Shown one piece after another: positions 29,091 to 38,032 of a DNA stretch of 64,000 nucleotides. The notes beneath the pieces are model-generated. The model had not been told where the DNA came from. It saw only the letters and a program-made list of their open reading frames with translations, and did not search any database. Position 1 is the first letter of the stretch. The number at the start of each line of letters is the position of its first letter. The stretch is from Caulobacter vibrioides. GTDB lineage: Bacteria; Pseudomonadota; Alphaproteobacteria; Caulobacterales; Caulobacteraceae. The position numbers were made by a program, and so were the translations under genes. Where the stretch lies: positions 186,001 to 250,000 of the forward strand of contig NZ_PJRR01000012.1 of NCBI RefSeq assembly GCF_002858865.1, in the 5' to 3' direction.

Positions 29091-31088
29091 ATGGCTTCCG
29101 AAGCCCCCCACGATTCCGCACCCGACTGTGCGCCCGCGTCTTCCGACATTCCGCAACAGGACGGCGGCTCGACCAACGGGCATGGCCACGACCTGAAGGG
29201 GCACGGCTTCTTCGCCCTGGCCCTGGGGTCGGTGGGCGTGGTGTTCGGCGACATCGGCACCAGCCCGCTCTACGCCTTCAAGGAAGCCCTGGCGGCGGCC
29301 TCGCATGACGGCGTCACCCGCTCGGAGATCTTCGGCGTGGTGTCGCTGGCCCTGTGGGCGCTGATCCTGATCGTGACGATCAAGTACGTCGTCTTCATCA
29401 TGCGCGCCGACAACAAGGGCGAGGGCGGCGTCCTGTCGCTGATGGCCTTGGCGCAACATGCCATGGGCAAGCGCACCACCCTGGTCTTCGTCCTGGGCGT
29501 AGCCGGCGCGGCGCTGTTCTATGGCGACGCGGTGATCACGCCGGCCATGTCGGTGCTGTCGGCGGTCGAGGGTCTTCGCACCATTCCCGCGCTAGAACAT
29601 GGCGTGACCAACGAGGTCGTGCTGCTGATCGCCACGGTGATGCTGCTGGGCCTGTTCTTCATCCAGAGCCGGGGCACGGCCTCGGTCGGCAAGCTGTTCG
29701 GTCCGGTCTGCGCCGTGTGGTTCGGTGTCATGTTCTCGCTGGGCCTGATGAACCTGGCGGCCAATCCCGGCATCCTGATGGCCATCAGCCCCTACTATGC
29801 TGTCGAGTTCCTGGCCGAGCACGGCCTGACCGGCTTCATCGTGCTGGGTGCGGTGTTCCTGACCGTGACCGGGGTCGAGGCCCTGACCGCCGACATGGGC
29901 CACTTCGGCCGCTGGCCGATCCAGGCCGCCTGGCTGTTCTTCGTGCTGCCGTGCCTGGCCATGAACTATCTGGGTCAGGGCGCCTTCGCCCTCACGACGC
30001 TTGAAACCGCGCAGGCCGCCGGCAAGGCGATGCCCGAGCTGAACTGGTTCTTCGAGATGGCCCCCGAGGCGCTTCGCCTGCCGCTGGTCTTGCTGGCCGG
30101 CGCGGCGACGGTCATCGCCAGCCAGGCCGTCATCACCGGCGCGTTCTCGCTGACCCAGCAGGCCATCCAGCTGGGCCTGCTGCCGCGCCTGGACGTGCGC
30201 CGCACCTCCGAAACCCAGTCGGGTCAGATCTTTGTGCCGCAGCTCAACACCATGCTGCTGCTGGGCGTGCTGGCCATCATGTTCACCTTCCAGACGTCCT
30301 CGGCCCTGGCCCACGCCTATGGCCTGGCCGTGACCGGCACGATGATCGTCACCACCTGCATGGCCTTCATCGTCATGCGCAAGCTGTGGAAGTGGAGCAT
30401 GCCGATGGCGCTGCTCTTCCTCGTGCCGTTCCTGGCCCTGGACATCACCTTCCTCAGCGCCAACGCCCTGCGCTTCTTCTCGGGCGGCTGGCTGCCGGTG
30501 CTGATCGGCGCGGCGCTGTTCACGATCATGGCCACCTGGGTGCGCGGCAGCCAGATCCTGACCGACAAGACCCGTCGGGACAGCCTGCCCGTCGCCGACT
30601 TGATGGACATCCTGCGCGCCCGCGCCCCGCACCGCGCGCCGGGCACGGCGATCTTCCTGACCTCGGACCCGGACATGACGCCGGTGGCCCTGATGCACAA
30701 CCTCAAGCACAACAAGGTGCTGCACGAGCGCAATGTCATCCTGACCGTCCGCACCGCCGAGACGCCGCGTGTGTCGGAGGAGGAGCGGGTCAAGATCGAG
30801 AAGGTCAACGACGACTTCAAGAAGGTCGTGGTCAACTACGGCTTCATGGAAAGCCCGAACATCCCCAAAGCCTTGGCCGTGTGCCGCAAGCAGGGCCTGA
30901 AGTTCGACATCATGGCCACCAGCTTCTTCCTGGGGCGCCGCTCGATCGTGCCGTCGGCCAACAGCGGCATGCCGCTGTGGCAGGACCGCCTGTTCATCTA
31001 CCTGATGCGGAACGCCGCCAACCCGACGGACTTCTTCAAGATCCCACCCGGCCGCGTGGTCGAGCTGGGCGCGCAGGTCACCGTCTAG
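29091..31088 (+). CDS. kup: Low-affinity potassium transporter Kup
   Basis: K+/H+ symporter (665 aa) of the KUP/HAK/KT family in the inner membrane. About 12 membrane segments fill residues 45-455 and a cytoplasmic C-terminal domain follows. Signatures: GVVFGDIGTSPLYAFKE, GEGGVLSLMAL, GDAVITPAMSVLSAVEGL, and GFMESPNIPKAL in the tail. Start 29091 has a GGAGGG ribosome binding site. A 120-aa membrane protein begins 3 bp after its stop codon. Confidence 0.95.
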   Translation: MASEAPHDSAPDCAPASSDIPQQDGGSTNGHGHDLKGHGFFALALGSVGVVFGDIGTSPLYAFKEALAAASHDGVTRSEIFGVVSLALWALILIVTIKYVVFIMRADNKGEGGVLSLMALAQHAMGKRTTLVFVLGVAGAALFYGDAVITPAMSVLSAVEGLRTIPALEHGVTNEVVLLIATVMLLGLFFIQSRGTASVGKLFGPVCAVWFGVMFSLGLMNLAANPGILMAISPYYAVEFLAEHGLTGFIVLGAVFLTVTGVEALTADMGHFGRWPIQAAWLFFVLPCLAMNYLGQGAFALTTLETAQAAGKAMPELNWFFEMAPEALRLPLVLLAGAATVIASQAVITGAFSLTQQAIQLGLLPRLDVRRTSETQSGQIFVPQLNTMLLLGVLAIMFTFQTSSALAHAYGLAVTGTMIVTTCMAFIVMRKLWKWSMPMALLFLVPFLALDITFLSANALRFFSGGWLPVLIGAALFTIMATWVRGSQILTDKTRRDSLPVADLMDILRARAPHRAPGTAIFLTSDPDMTPVALMHNLKHNKVLHERNVILTVRTAETPRVSEEERVKIEKVNDDFKKVVVNYGFMESPNIPKALAVCRKQGLKFDIMATSFFLGRRSIVPSANSGMPLWQDRLFIYLMRNAANPTDFFKIPPGRVVELGAQVTV

Positions 31089-31091
31089 GCG

Positions 31092-31454
31092 ATGGAAACG
31101 GCCCTGAGGATCCTCGGCGACGGCCTGTCGATCGCCGCCCTGACCATCATCGCCACCACCGCTCACGGCGCGTGGAAACGCATCCCGGCCGGGACCAGCG
31201 TGCCGATCGTCTGGGGTCGCGAGGGCAAGCCCGCGCTTCGGCTCACCAAGGCCGCCGGCCTGCTGTGGATCCCGGTGGCGTCGATGGCGATCATCTTCGC
31301 CTTCACCCTGTCTGGGACGACCTTCCGGGCGCAGGGGCTGGAGGCGGTGATGGTGTTCTGCGTGCGCGCCACCCTCGGCGCCGTCCTGGCCATGGCCCAG
31401 CTTTTCCACCTGCGCTCCGTCATCAAGACGTTGCAGGACGAGGGCCAGCTCTAG
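31092..31454 (+). CDS. Small membrane protein following kup
   Basis: A 120-aa protein with roughly three hydrophobic segments (about 7-25, 53-74 and 80-100) and a basic stretch between the first two. No family was recognised. It starts three bases after the kup stop codon, so translation is probably coupled; it may modify or accompany the potassium transporter. Codon use matches its neighbours. Confidence 0.65.
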   Translation: METALRILGDGLSIAALTIIATTAHGAWKRIPAGTSVPIVWGREGKPALRLTKAAGLLWIPVASMAIIFAFTLSGTTFRAQGLEAVMVFCVRATLGAVLAMAQLFHLRSVIKTLQDEGQL

Positions 31455-31536
31455 CGGCCCTATTTACGCTTGACCCGCGCGGGCTTTCGCCGTTGAAGGC
31501 GCGCGACTTTGTGTTTCCTCGATAAGGACCCCGCTC

Positions 31537-32763
31537 ATGGCCGACAAGTCCGTGAAGAAGGTCGTGCTCGCCTATTCGGGCGGTCTCGACACCTCGATCA
31601 TCCTCAAGTGGCTGCAGACCGAATACGGCGCTGAGGTCATCACCTTCACGGCCGACCTCGGCCAAGGCGAAGAGATCGAACCGGCCCGCGCCAAGGCCCT
31701 GGCCGCCGGCGTCAAGCCCGAGAACATCTTCATCGAGGACGTCCGCGAAGAGTTCGTGCGCGACTACGTCTTCCCGATGTTCCGCGCCAACACGGTCTAT
31801 GAGGGCCAGTACCTCCTGGGCACCTCGATCGCCCGTCCGCTGATCGCCAAGAAGCAGATCGAGATCGCCCGCAAGATGGGCGCAGACGCCGTCAGCCACG
31901 GCGCGACCGGCAAGGGCAACGACCAGGTCCGCTTCGAGCTCGGCTATTATGGCCTCGAGCCCGACATCACCGTGATCGCCCCCTGGCGCGAATGGGACTT
32001 CAAGTCCCGCGAGGCCCTGCTGGACTTCGCCGAGAAGCACCAGATCCAGATCACCAAGGACAAGCGCGGCGAAGCGCCGTTCAGCGTCGACGCCAACCTG
32101 CTGCACTCCTCGTCCGAGGGTAAGGTCCTGGAGGACCCGGCGGTCGAGGCCCCCGAGTTCGTCCACATGCGCACCATCGCGCCGGAAGACGCGCCGGACG
32201 CCCCGACCATCATCACCATCGACTTCGAAAAGGGCGACCCGGTCGCCATCGACGGCGTGGCGATGAGCCCGGCCACCCTGCTGACCAAGCTGAACGAGCT
32301 GGGCCGCGACAACGGCGTCGGCCGTCTGGACCTCGTGGAAAACCGCTTCGTCGGCATGAAGTCGCGCGGCGTCTACGAGACTCCCGGCGGCACGATCCTG
32401 CTGGCCGCCCACCGCGGCATCGAGAGCATCACGCTGGACCGCGGCGCCATGCACCTGAAGGACGAGCTGATGCCGAAGTATGCTTCGCTCGTCTATAACG
32501 GCTTCTGGTTCTCGCCCGAGCGCGAGATGCTGCAGGCCGCCATCGACTACAGCCAGGACAAGGTCACCGGCCGCGTCCGCGTGAAACTGTACAAGGGCAA
32601 TGTCACGGTCATCGGCCGCGAGAGCCCCTACTCGCTGTATGACCAGGACCTGGTGACCTTCGAAGAAGGCAAGGTCGCCTACGACCACCGCGACGCCGGC
32701 GGCTTCATCAAGCTCAACGCCCTGCGCCTGCGGGTGCTGGCCAAGCGCGACAAGCGCGGCTAG
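31537..32763 (+). CDS. argG: Argininosuccinate synthase
   Basis: Cytoplasmic enzyme (408 aa) that joins citrulline and aspartate with ATP, the penultimate step of arginine synthesis. Signatures: [17 protein letters not shown] (ATP pyrophosphatase P-loop), [35 protein letters not shown], and [16 protein letters not shown]. Full length. It is monocistronic here, closed by a clear terminator 27 bases after the stop codon. Confidence 0.98.
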   Translation: MADKSVKKVVLAYSGGLDTSIILKWLQTEYGAEVITFTADLGQGEEIEPARAKALAAGVKPENIFIEDVREEFVRDYVFPMFRANTVYEGQYLLGTSIARPLIAKKQIEIARKMGADAVSHGATGKGNDQVRFELGYYGLEPDITVIAPWREWDFKSREALLDFAEKHQIQITKDKRGEAPFSVDANLLHSSSEGKVLEDPAVEAPEFVHMRTIAPEDAPDAPTIITIDFEKGDPVAIDGVAMSPATLLTKLNELGRDNGVGRLDLVENRFVGMKSRGVYETPGGTILLAAHRGIESITLDRGAMHLKDELMPKYASLVYNGFWFSPEREMLQAAIDYSQDKVTGRVRVKLYKGNVTVIGRESPYSLYDQDLVTFEEGKVAYDHRDAGGFIKLNALRLRVLAKRDKRG

Positions 32764-32789
32764 GCGGCTTTAGGGCCGGACGATCAAAG

Positions 32790-32825
32790 GGCGTCGCGAG
32801 GGAGACCTCGCGGCGCCTTTTTCGT
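32790..32825 (+). terminator. Rho-independent terminator of argG
   Basis: GGCGTCGCGAG pairs with CTCGCGGCGCC (one G-U pair) around a short loop and is followed by TTTTTCG. It lies just after the argG stop codon in the argG direction. Confidence 0.85.
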
Positions 32826-32851
32826 TGGCGCGAGGGGGGCGCGTTCGGGAA

Positions 32852-32982
32852 CCCCTCTCCCCTTGCGGGAGAGGGTGGCCGCCGAAGGCGGTCGGGTGAG
32901 GGTCGCGCTCCGCTATCCTGAGACGCCTTTCAACCCCTCATCCGTCAGCTTCGCTGACACCTTCTCCCGCAAGGGGAGAAGG
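32852..32982. repeat. Family B intergenic repeat, copy 1
   Basis: A compound inverted repeat: CCCCTCTCCCCTTGCGGGAGAGGG on the left, GTCAGCTTCGCTGAC in the middle-right, and CTTCTCCCGCAAGGGGAGAAGG on the right. It lies between the argG terminator and the KTSC gene. Related elements occur at 35193, 51399, 54334, 61798 and 62432. Confidence 0.75.
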
Positions 32983-32997
32983 AAATCTCGGTCCACC

Positions 32998-33198
32998 CTA
33001 CACCCGGTTGTACGGATACCGATCCCGGATGATCCGCTGGAAGAACCGGCCCTTTGAGCGCGACCTATAGAACGCCGCGCTGATCCGTTCGGGCACGCCG
33101 ACATAGACGTATTCGTCGCCGTCATGGAACGTGACGAACAGCTTGCCGTGTTCGGGGGTGTAGGCGATGTCGGCGATCGCCGTGGATTCCACTCGCAT
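32998..33198 (-). CDS. KTSC-domain protein
   Basis: A 66-aa protein covering a KTSC domain: MRVESTAIADIAYTPEHGKL, FHDGDEYVYVGVPERISAAFYRS and a final GRFFQRIIRDRYPYNRV. KTSC domains are often found alone or beside Lys-tRNA-synthetase-type or phage genes; the molecular role is not established. The start at 33198 matches the domain boundary; a longer frame to 33318 adds unlikely sequence. Confidence 0.82.
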   Translation of the reverse strand: MRVESTAIADIAYTPEHGKLFVTFHDGDEYVYVGVPERISAAFYRSRSKGRFFQRIIRDRYPYNRV

Positions 33199-33417
33199 GG
33201 CGCAAAGCCTCCGCGGATGAGGATCGTCATCGGGAAAAGCGAACGAGCGCGGGCGAGGTTCCAACGGCCCGGTCGCGCGCGCGGTGACAGCTATCTCTAA
33301 CAATTGTTTAACGCGCAAGTCCTTAAAGGCCCCGCGCGCGGGGATGCCAAGCCGCCTCGAACCCGGCTAGGGTCGTCCCCTAAGCGGCCGCGAAGGCCGT
33401 GGGGAGGGAACAAACAC

Positions 33418-33825
33418 ATGCAGCAATCCCATGCGCTGGTGGCGATCGTCACCCTGCTATCCTTGCTGGTCTATGTCTGGATGATCTTCAGGATCGGCGG
33501 CGCGCGCCGTCGCACCGGCATCGACGCCCCGGCCATGACCGGCGATCCGGAGCTGGAGCGCCATCTGCGGGTGCAGGCCAACACCGTCGAGTGGCTGGTC
33601 ATCTATCTGCCCTCGCTGTGGCTGTTCGCGCTCTACTGGAACGACCTGTTCGCCGCGGCGGCCGGCGTCGTCTGGATCATCGGCCGCATCCTCTACGCCC
33701 TCGGCTACGCGGCCGACGCCAGGAAGCGCGAGCTGGGCTTCATCATCCAGATGCTGGCGACCGCGGTGCTGCTGTTCGGCGCCCTGGGTAAGGCGATCTA
33801 CGTCTACGCGGTGATTGGAGCCTAG
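33418..33825 (+). CDS. MAPEG-family membrane protein
   Basis: A 135-aa protein with four membrane spans. MAPEG landmarks are the conserved ERHLRVQANTVEWLVIYLP (glutathione-binding Arg/Asn region), FAAAAGVVWIIGRILYALGYA and a C-terminal hydrophobic helix. Relatives conjugate glutathione or reduce hydroperoxides in the inner membrane. The GGGAGGG ribosome binding site supports the start at 33418. gshB and a soluble GST elsewhere in the window fit a glutathione-based system, by inference. Confidence 0.88.
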   Translation: MQQSHALVAIVTLLSLLVYVWMIFRIGGARRRTGIDAPAMTGDPELERHLRVQANTVEWLVIYLPSLWLFALYWNDLFAAAAGVVWIIGRILYALGYAADARKRELGFIIQMLATAVLLFGALGKAIYVYAVIGA

Positions 33826-33867
33826 CACCACTTGGTGGTCCATGGCGGAGCGGCCTATATCCGCGCC

Positions 33868-34500
33868 ATGGACCACCTGCCCGTCGATCCCGCCCGCTAC
33901 GGCGCCTTTCTGGTCGCGATGTTCGTCATGGCCATCACGCCGGGACCGGCCAACCTGTTCGCCATCGCCACCGGCATGGAAAAGGGCAAGGGTGCGGCCC
34001 TGGCGGGGGTGGCGGGCATGAACTGCGCCACCCTGATCTGGTTCATCGGCTCGGCCCTGGGCCTGGGCGCCCTGATCATCGCCTTTCCTCAGGCCTTTCA
34101 CCTCCTGGCGCTGGCCGGCGCGGCCTATCTGGTCTGGCTGGGCCTGAAGTCCCTGTGGGCCGGCTGGAAAAACGCCGAAAGCCACGCGGTCGCCGCCGTG
34201 CGGGGCGGCAAGTCCGCCTTTGTCGACGGCTTCGCCGTGCAGATCGCCAACCCCAAGGCCCTGTTGTTCTTCACCGCCGTCCTGCCGCCGTTCCTGGACG
34301 TCGACCGGCCGCTGGTCCCGCAGCTGCTGATGTTCGCCTGCGCCACCATCGGCATGGACCTGATCAGCATGTCGGCCTACGGCGTCGGCGGCGCGGCGCT
34401 GTCCGACCGGATGAACGAGCCCGGCTTTCGGCGCGGTTTCGCGATCCTGGTGGGGGTGCTGCTGATCACCGCCGCCGGCTTGATCGTCTCGCGCGGCTAA
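33868..34500 (+). CDS. LysE/RhtB-family amino-acid exporter
   Basis: A 210-aa inner-membrane exporter with about six spans. The LysE signature AITPGPANLFAIATGMEKGKGAALAGVAGMN is near the N terminus, and FAVQIANPKALLFFTAVLPPFLD marks the second half. Family members export basic amino acids, homoserine, threonine or related compounds; the substrate here is not evident. Start 33868 is taken at MDHLPVDPARY, 43 bp after the MAPEG gene. Confidence 0.9.
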   Translation: MDHLPVDPARYGAFLVAMFVMAITPGPANLFAIATGMEKGKGAALAGVAGMNCATLIWFIGSALGLGALIIAFPQAFHLLALAGAAYLVWLGLKSLWAGWKNAESHAVAAVRGGKSAFVDGFAVQIANPKALLFFTAVLPPFLDVDRPLVPQLLMFACATIGMDLISMSAYGVGGAALSDRMNEPGFRRGFAILVGVLLITAAGLIVSRG

Positions 34501-34595
34501 GTTTTCGCCTGTGAGGCAAAGCGGCCTTGGCGAAACCACAAAGCCCAGCCAGAGTTAAGCCTGATGTCCAAGGACTCCGCGTGAAGGAGCACGTC

Positions 34596-35183
34596 ATGTC
34601 GATCAAGAAGGTCGCCCTCGCCGCCGCCCTGGTGGTGACCGCCGGTCTCGCCGCCTGTGCGACGCCAACGCCCTATCAGCCCCGGATCACCTCGGGCGCG
34701 GTCACGGGCGGATTCTCGGAACAGAAGCTGGAAAGCGACCGCTATCGGATCAGCTTCGCCGGCAACAGCCTGACCTCGCGGGAAACGGTCGAACGCTATC
34801 TGCTGTATCGGTCGGCCGAGCTGACGGTGCAGCAGGGCTATGACTGGTTCGAGACCGCCGACCATCGCACCGACCGCACCTCGCGCACCTATGTCGAGGC
34901 CGATCCGTTCTCGCGACCGGGTTTTGGCTGGGGGCCGTACGGCTACTGGCGTCCGGCGTGGCGCTACTACGGCCCGGCCTACGGCTGGCGCACCTGGGAT
35001 CCCTTCTGGGGTGACCCCTTCTTCGCCGACCGCGCCCAGATCCGGACGATCGAGAAGTTCGAGGCCGGGGCCGAGATCGTCATGCACAAGGGCCAGAAGC
35101 CGCAGGGCGAGCCGCGCGCCTATGACGCCCGCGAGATCATGGCCAACCTGGCCAGCACGATCGTGCGGCCGGAAGCGAAGTAG
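34596..35183 (+). CDS. Conserved lipoprotein (DUF4136-like)
   Basis: A 195-aa lipoprotein. The signal peptide ends in a lipobox LAAC with Cys21. The mature part starts with a Pro/Thr-rich segment, then SDRYRISFAGNSLTSRETVERYLLYRSAELTVQQGYDWF, a segment widely seen in alphaproteobacterial CC0125/CymA-like lipoproteins. A Trp/Tyr/Gly-rich stretch at about 108-147 follows, and the C terminus is helical. Probably outer-membrane anchored; function unknown. Start 34596 has GAAGGAG upstream. Confidence 0.8.
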   Translation: MSIKKVALAAALVVTAGLAACATPTPYQPRITSGAVTGGFSEQKLESDRYRISFAGNSLTSRETVERYLLYRSAELTVQQGYDWFETADHRTDRTSRTYVEADPFSRPGFGWGPYGYWRPAWRYYGPAYGWRTWDPFWGDPFFADRAQIRTIEKFEAGAEIVMHKGQKPQGEPRAYDAREIMANLASTIVRPEAK

Positions 35184-35192
35184 GTCGGGAAA

Positions 35193-35312
35193 TCCTCTCC
35201 CTCGGGTAGAGGTGTCGATCCGAAGGAGCGACGGAGAGGGAAGTGTCTGCGGGGCCTCCGCATCGCTTCCCCCTCCGATCGCTTCGCGATCACCTCCCCC
35301 GCTAGGGGAGGA
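35193..35312. repeat. Family B intergenic repeat, copy 2
   Basis: Begins ATCCTCTCCCTCGGGTAGAGG and ends CACCTCCCCCGCTAGGGGAGGATT, with an inner GATCGCTTCGCGATC hairpin. It separates the convergent lipoprotein and SDR genes. The final hairpin followed by TTTTT could terminate the plus-strand transcript. Confidence 0.75.
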
Positions 35313-35326
35313 TTTTTATGCGCAGA

Positions 35327-36109
<783 letters not shown>

Positions 36110-36181
36110 TGGACGTTTCCCTGCTAGTTCGCGTTTGAAGCGTTCGCGGTTAGGATCGAATTTGAACAGAGGTTTATCCCG

Positions 36182-36592
36182 ATGAGCGGCGACGCCAAAC
36201 CGTCCCCCGACGTAAACGTCAACGAGGTGCTGGATCCGGCCAAGGCGCTGGTCCCGGCCACCGTGCGCGTCAACGAGGAGAAGGTCCGCGAGGGTTTCCT
36301 GCCGAAGATCCGCAAGGTGGCCGCGAAGATCCCGTTCGCAGCCGACGCCCTGTCGGTCTGGTGGGCCGCGCGCGATCCTGAAACGCCGATCGCGGCCAAG
36401 GGCATGATGCTGGCGGGCCTGGCCTATTTCGTCCTGCCGACCGACGCCCTGCCCGACGTCTTGCCGGCCATCGGCTTCACCGATGACGCCGCCGTGATCG
36501 CCGCCCTGGTGGCGATCCTGGGCAAGACGCTGAAACCTCGCCACAAGGAGGCCGCCCAGGCGTTCCTGGCGCGCCTGTCCGACGACGCCTGA
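36182..36592 (+). CDS. DUF1232 (YkvA-like) membrane protein
   Basis: A 136-aa protein with the DUF1232 core: AADALSVWWAARDPETPIAAKGMMLAGLAYFVLPTDALPDVLPAIGFTDDAAVIAALVAIL. The PxDxxPD-type motif (LPTDALPDVLP) is the family hallmark. One or two membrane-associated helices are likely. Function unknown. It is followed after 8 bp by a small NTF2-like gene. Confidence 0.88.
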   Translation: MSGDAKPSPDVNVNEVLDPAKALVPATVRVNEEKVREGFLPKIRKVAAKIPFAADALSVWWAARDPETPIAAKGMMLAGLAYFVLPTDALPDVLPAIGFTDDAAVIAALVAILGKTLKPRHKEAAQAFLARLSDDA

Positions 36593-36600
36593 ACACGACC

Positions 36601-37059
36601 ATGTCTTTGATCGCGATCGGCCTCGCCGCCGCCCTGAACCTCACGACCGTTCCCGCAGACGCCGAGGACAAGGCCGTGCTCGCCACCACCCAGGCCTTCT
36701 TCGACGGGCTTGAGGCCGCCGACCCCGCCGCCATGCGCGCTGCGGCTCTGCCCAACATCGCGATGATGGCCTTGTCGACAAAGCCCGATGGTACGATCGA
36801 TGTCCGCCGGTTCGCCTTCGAGGACAGCTTCGGCAAGAAGGTCGCGCCCGGCCTGAAGGAATGGATGTGGTCGCCCGTCGTCGTGCGGCGCGGGGCCCTG
36901 GCGACGGTCACGGGGCCGTTCGAGATTACGCGCGAGGGCAAGACCGTCCATTGCGGGGTCAATGTCTTCACCCTGGCCAAGACCGAGGGCGCCTGGAAGG
37001 TCGCCAGCGTCAGCTGGACCGCCGAACCCGACGCCTGCCCCGAACTGCGTCAGCGCTAA
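36601..37059 (+). CDS. NTF2-like (SnoaL/DUF4440-type) protein, probably exported
   Basis: A 152-aa protein with a short hydrophobic N terminus (LIAIGLAAALNLTTVPADAE) that reads as a signal peptide, then an NTF2-like alpha+beta fold (LATTQAFFDGLEAADPAAMRAAALPNIAMMALS; MWSPVVVRRGALATVTGPFEI; VFTLAKTEGAWKVASVSW). The ligand or activity is unknown. It starts 8 bp after the DUF1232 gene and its stop overlaps the convergent GNAT gene by 4 bp. Confidence 0.75.
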   Translation: MSLIAIGLAAALNLTTVPADAEDKAVLATTQAFFDGLEAADPAAMRAAALPNIAMMALSTKPDGTIDVRRFAFEDSFGKKVAPGLKEWMWSPVVVRRGALATVTGPFEITREGKTVHCGVNVFTLAKTEGAWKVASVSWTAEPDACPELRQR

Positions 37060-37574
37060 CCCACCCGGAAGGTCAGCACCTCGCCGTCCCAGCGGGCGTC
37101 TTGGCGGTCTTCCTCGACCACATCCCGCACGCCCGGATAGGTCTCGGCCACCCGGCGCCAGAAGGCGCGCGCGGCGGTGTTTCGGCGCACCGTCGCCGCC
37201 TCCCACACGCCCCAGGCCGAGCCGAACAGCGCGTGGGCGGCCGCCAGTCCCACGCCGCGCCGGCGATGCTTGCGAACCACGAAGAACTCGGCCACCGCCC
37301 GGTCGATCGGCGTAGGGGAGTGGGCGAAGTCGTTGACCAGGGCGAAGCCCACCGGCAGGCCTCCGATCCGGAACAGCCACGCCTCGCGAACAGGATCGCG
37401 CCAGTAGGTCTCCAATCCGGGATAGCCTGAATAGCGCCCGTCGGGACCCAGCTCCCCCTCGACCGCGCGGTCGAACCACAGCTCCGAGAAGTCGTGGAGA
37501 TAGAACTGCATCAGGTTGGCGATGATCGCCGCCTCGTCGGCGCCGGCCCGGGAAACGACGAGGCCCGCGCTCAC
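37056..37574 (-). CDS. GNAT-family N-acetyltransferase
   Basis: A 172-aa GNAT. The acetyl-CoA binding motif A is VAEFFVVRKHRRRGVGLAAAHALF, with the Q/RxxGxG/A pattern as RRRGVG; an N-terminal MQFYLHDFSEL segment recurs in a GNAT subgroup. The acceptor is unknown. Its start overlaps the stop of trmO by 4 bp, so the two and the upstream glycosyltransferase-like gene are probably one transcript. Confidence 0.87.
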   Translation of the reverse strand: MSAGLVVSRAGADEAAIIANLMQFYLHDFSELWFDRAVEGELGPDGRYSGYPGLETYWRDPVREAWLFRIGGLPVGFALVNDFAHSPTPIDRAVAEFFVVRKHRRRGVGLAAAHALFGSAWGVWEAATVRRNTAARAFWRRVAETYPGVRDVVEEDRQDARWDGEVLTFRVG

Positions 37575-38032
37575 CAGTACTGCTCCATGATCGCCTTGGC
37601 CCAGTCGGGCTCGCGGACCTCGCCGCGCGGCGCAAAGCCGCTCATCACCGGCTTGATGTCCAGCACGGGCGTGCCGTCGATCGCGTCCAGCCCGCGCACC
37701 TCCAGAACCCGGCCCGCGACCGAGACGATCTCGCAGACCGTGACGCCGATCCGGTTGGGCCGGTTCTTGCCGCGCTGGGCGAAGATGCCGATGCGCGGCC
37801 AGTCCTTGTTGCCGCGGGGGTGGCGGGCGCCCGTGACGATCTGATCGTCGCCGACCTTGTCGAACACATAGACGATCTCGGCGTGGCTGAAGCTGTCCAG
37901 CCCCATCAGCGCCTCATCGTCAAAGCGGGCGGGATCCAGAACGATCCGGGCGCGGCTGTCGCCCCAGTCGTCGTCTTCGGGAACGGTGCGGCCGCCTTGG
38001 ACCCGACCGATAGGCGTCATCAGGATCGACAT
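37571..38032 (-). CDS. trmO: TsaA-like tRNA methyltransferase TrmO
   Basis: A 153-aa beta-barrel protein of the TsaA/TrmO family, which in E. coli N6-methylates t6A37 of tRNA. Signatures: TPIGRVQGG, LDSFSHAEIVYVFDKV, ARHPRGNKDWPRIGIFAQRGKNRPNRIGVTVCEIVSV and LDAIDGTPVLDIKPVM. The N-terminal domain is short but the core is complete. It overlaps the upstream TPR/glycosyltransferase-like gene by 13 bp and the downstream GNAT gene by 4 bp. Confidence 0.88.
   Translation of the reverse strand: MSILMTPIGRVQGGRTVPEDDDWGDSRARIVLDPARFDDEALMGLDSFSHAEIVYVFDKVGDDQIVTGARHPRGNKDWPRIGIFAQRGKNRPNRIGVTVCEIVSVAGRVLEVRGLDAIDGTPVLDIKPVMSGFAPRGEVREPDWAKAIMEQYW

Noticed and set aside
29592-31409. A 605-codon open frame antisense to kup
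   Set aside because: Low-complexity His/Gln/Gly-rich composition typical of a shadow frame of a membrane protein gene.
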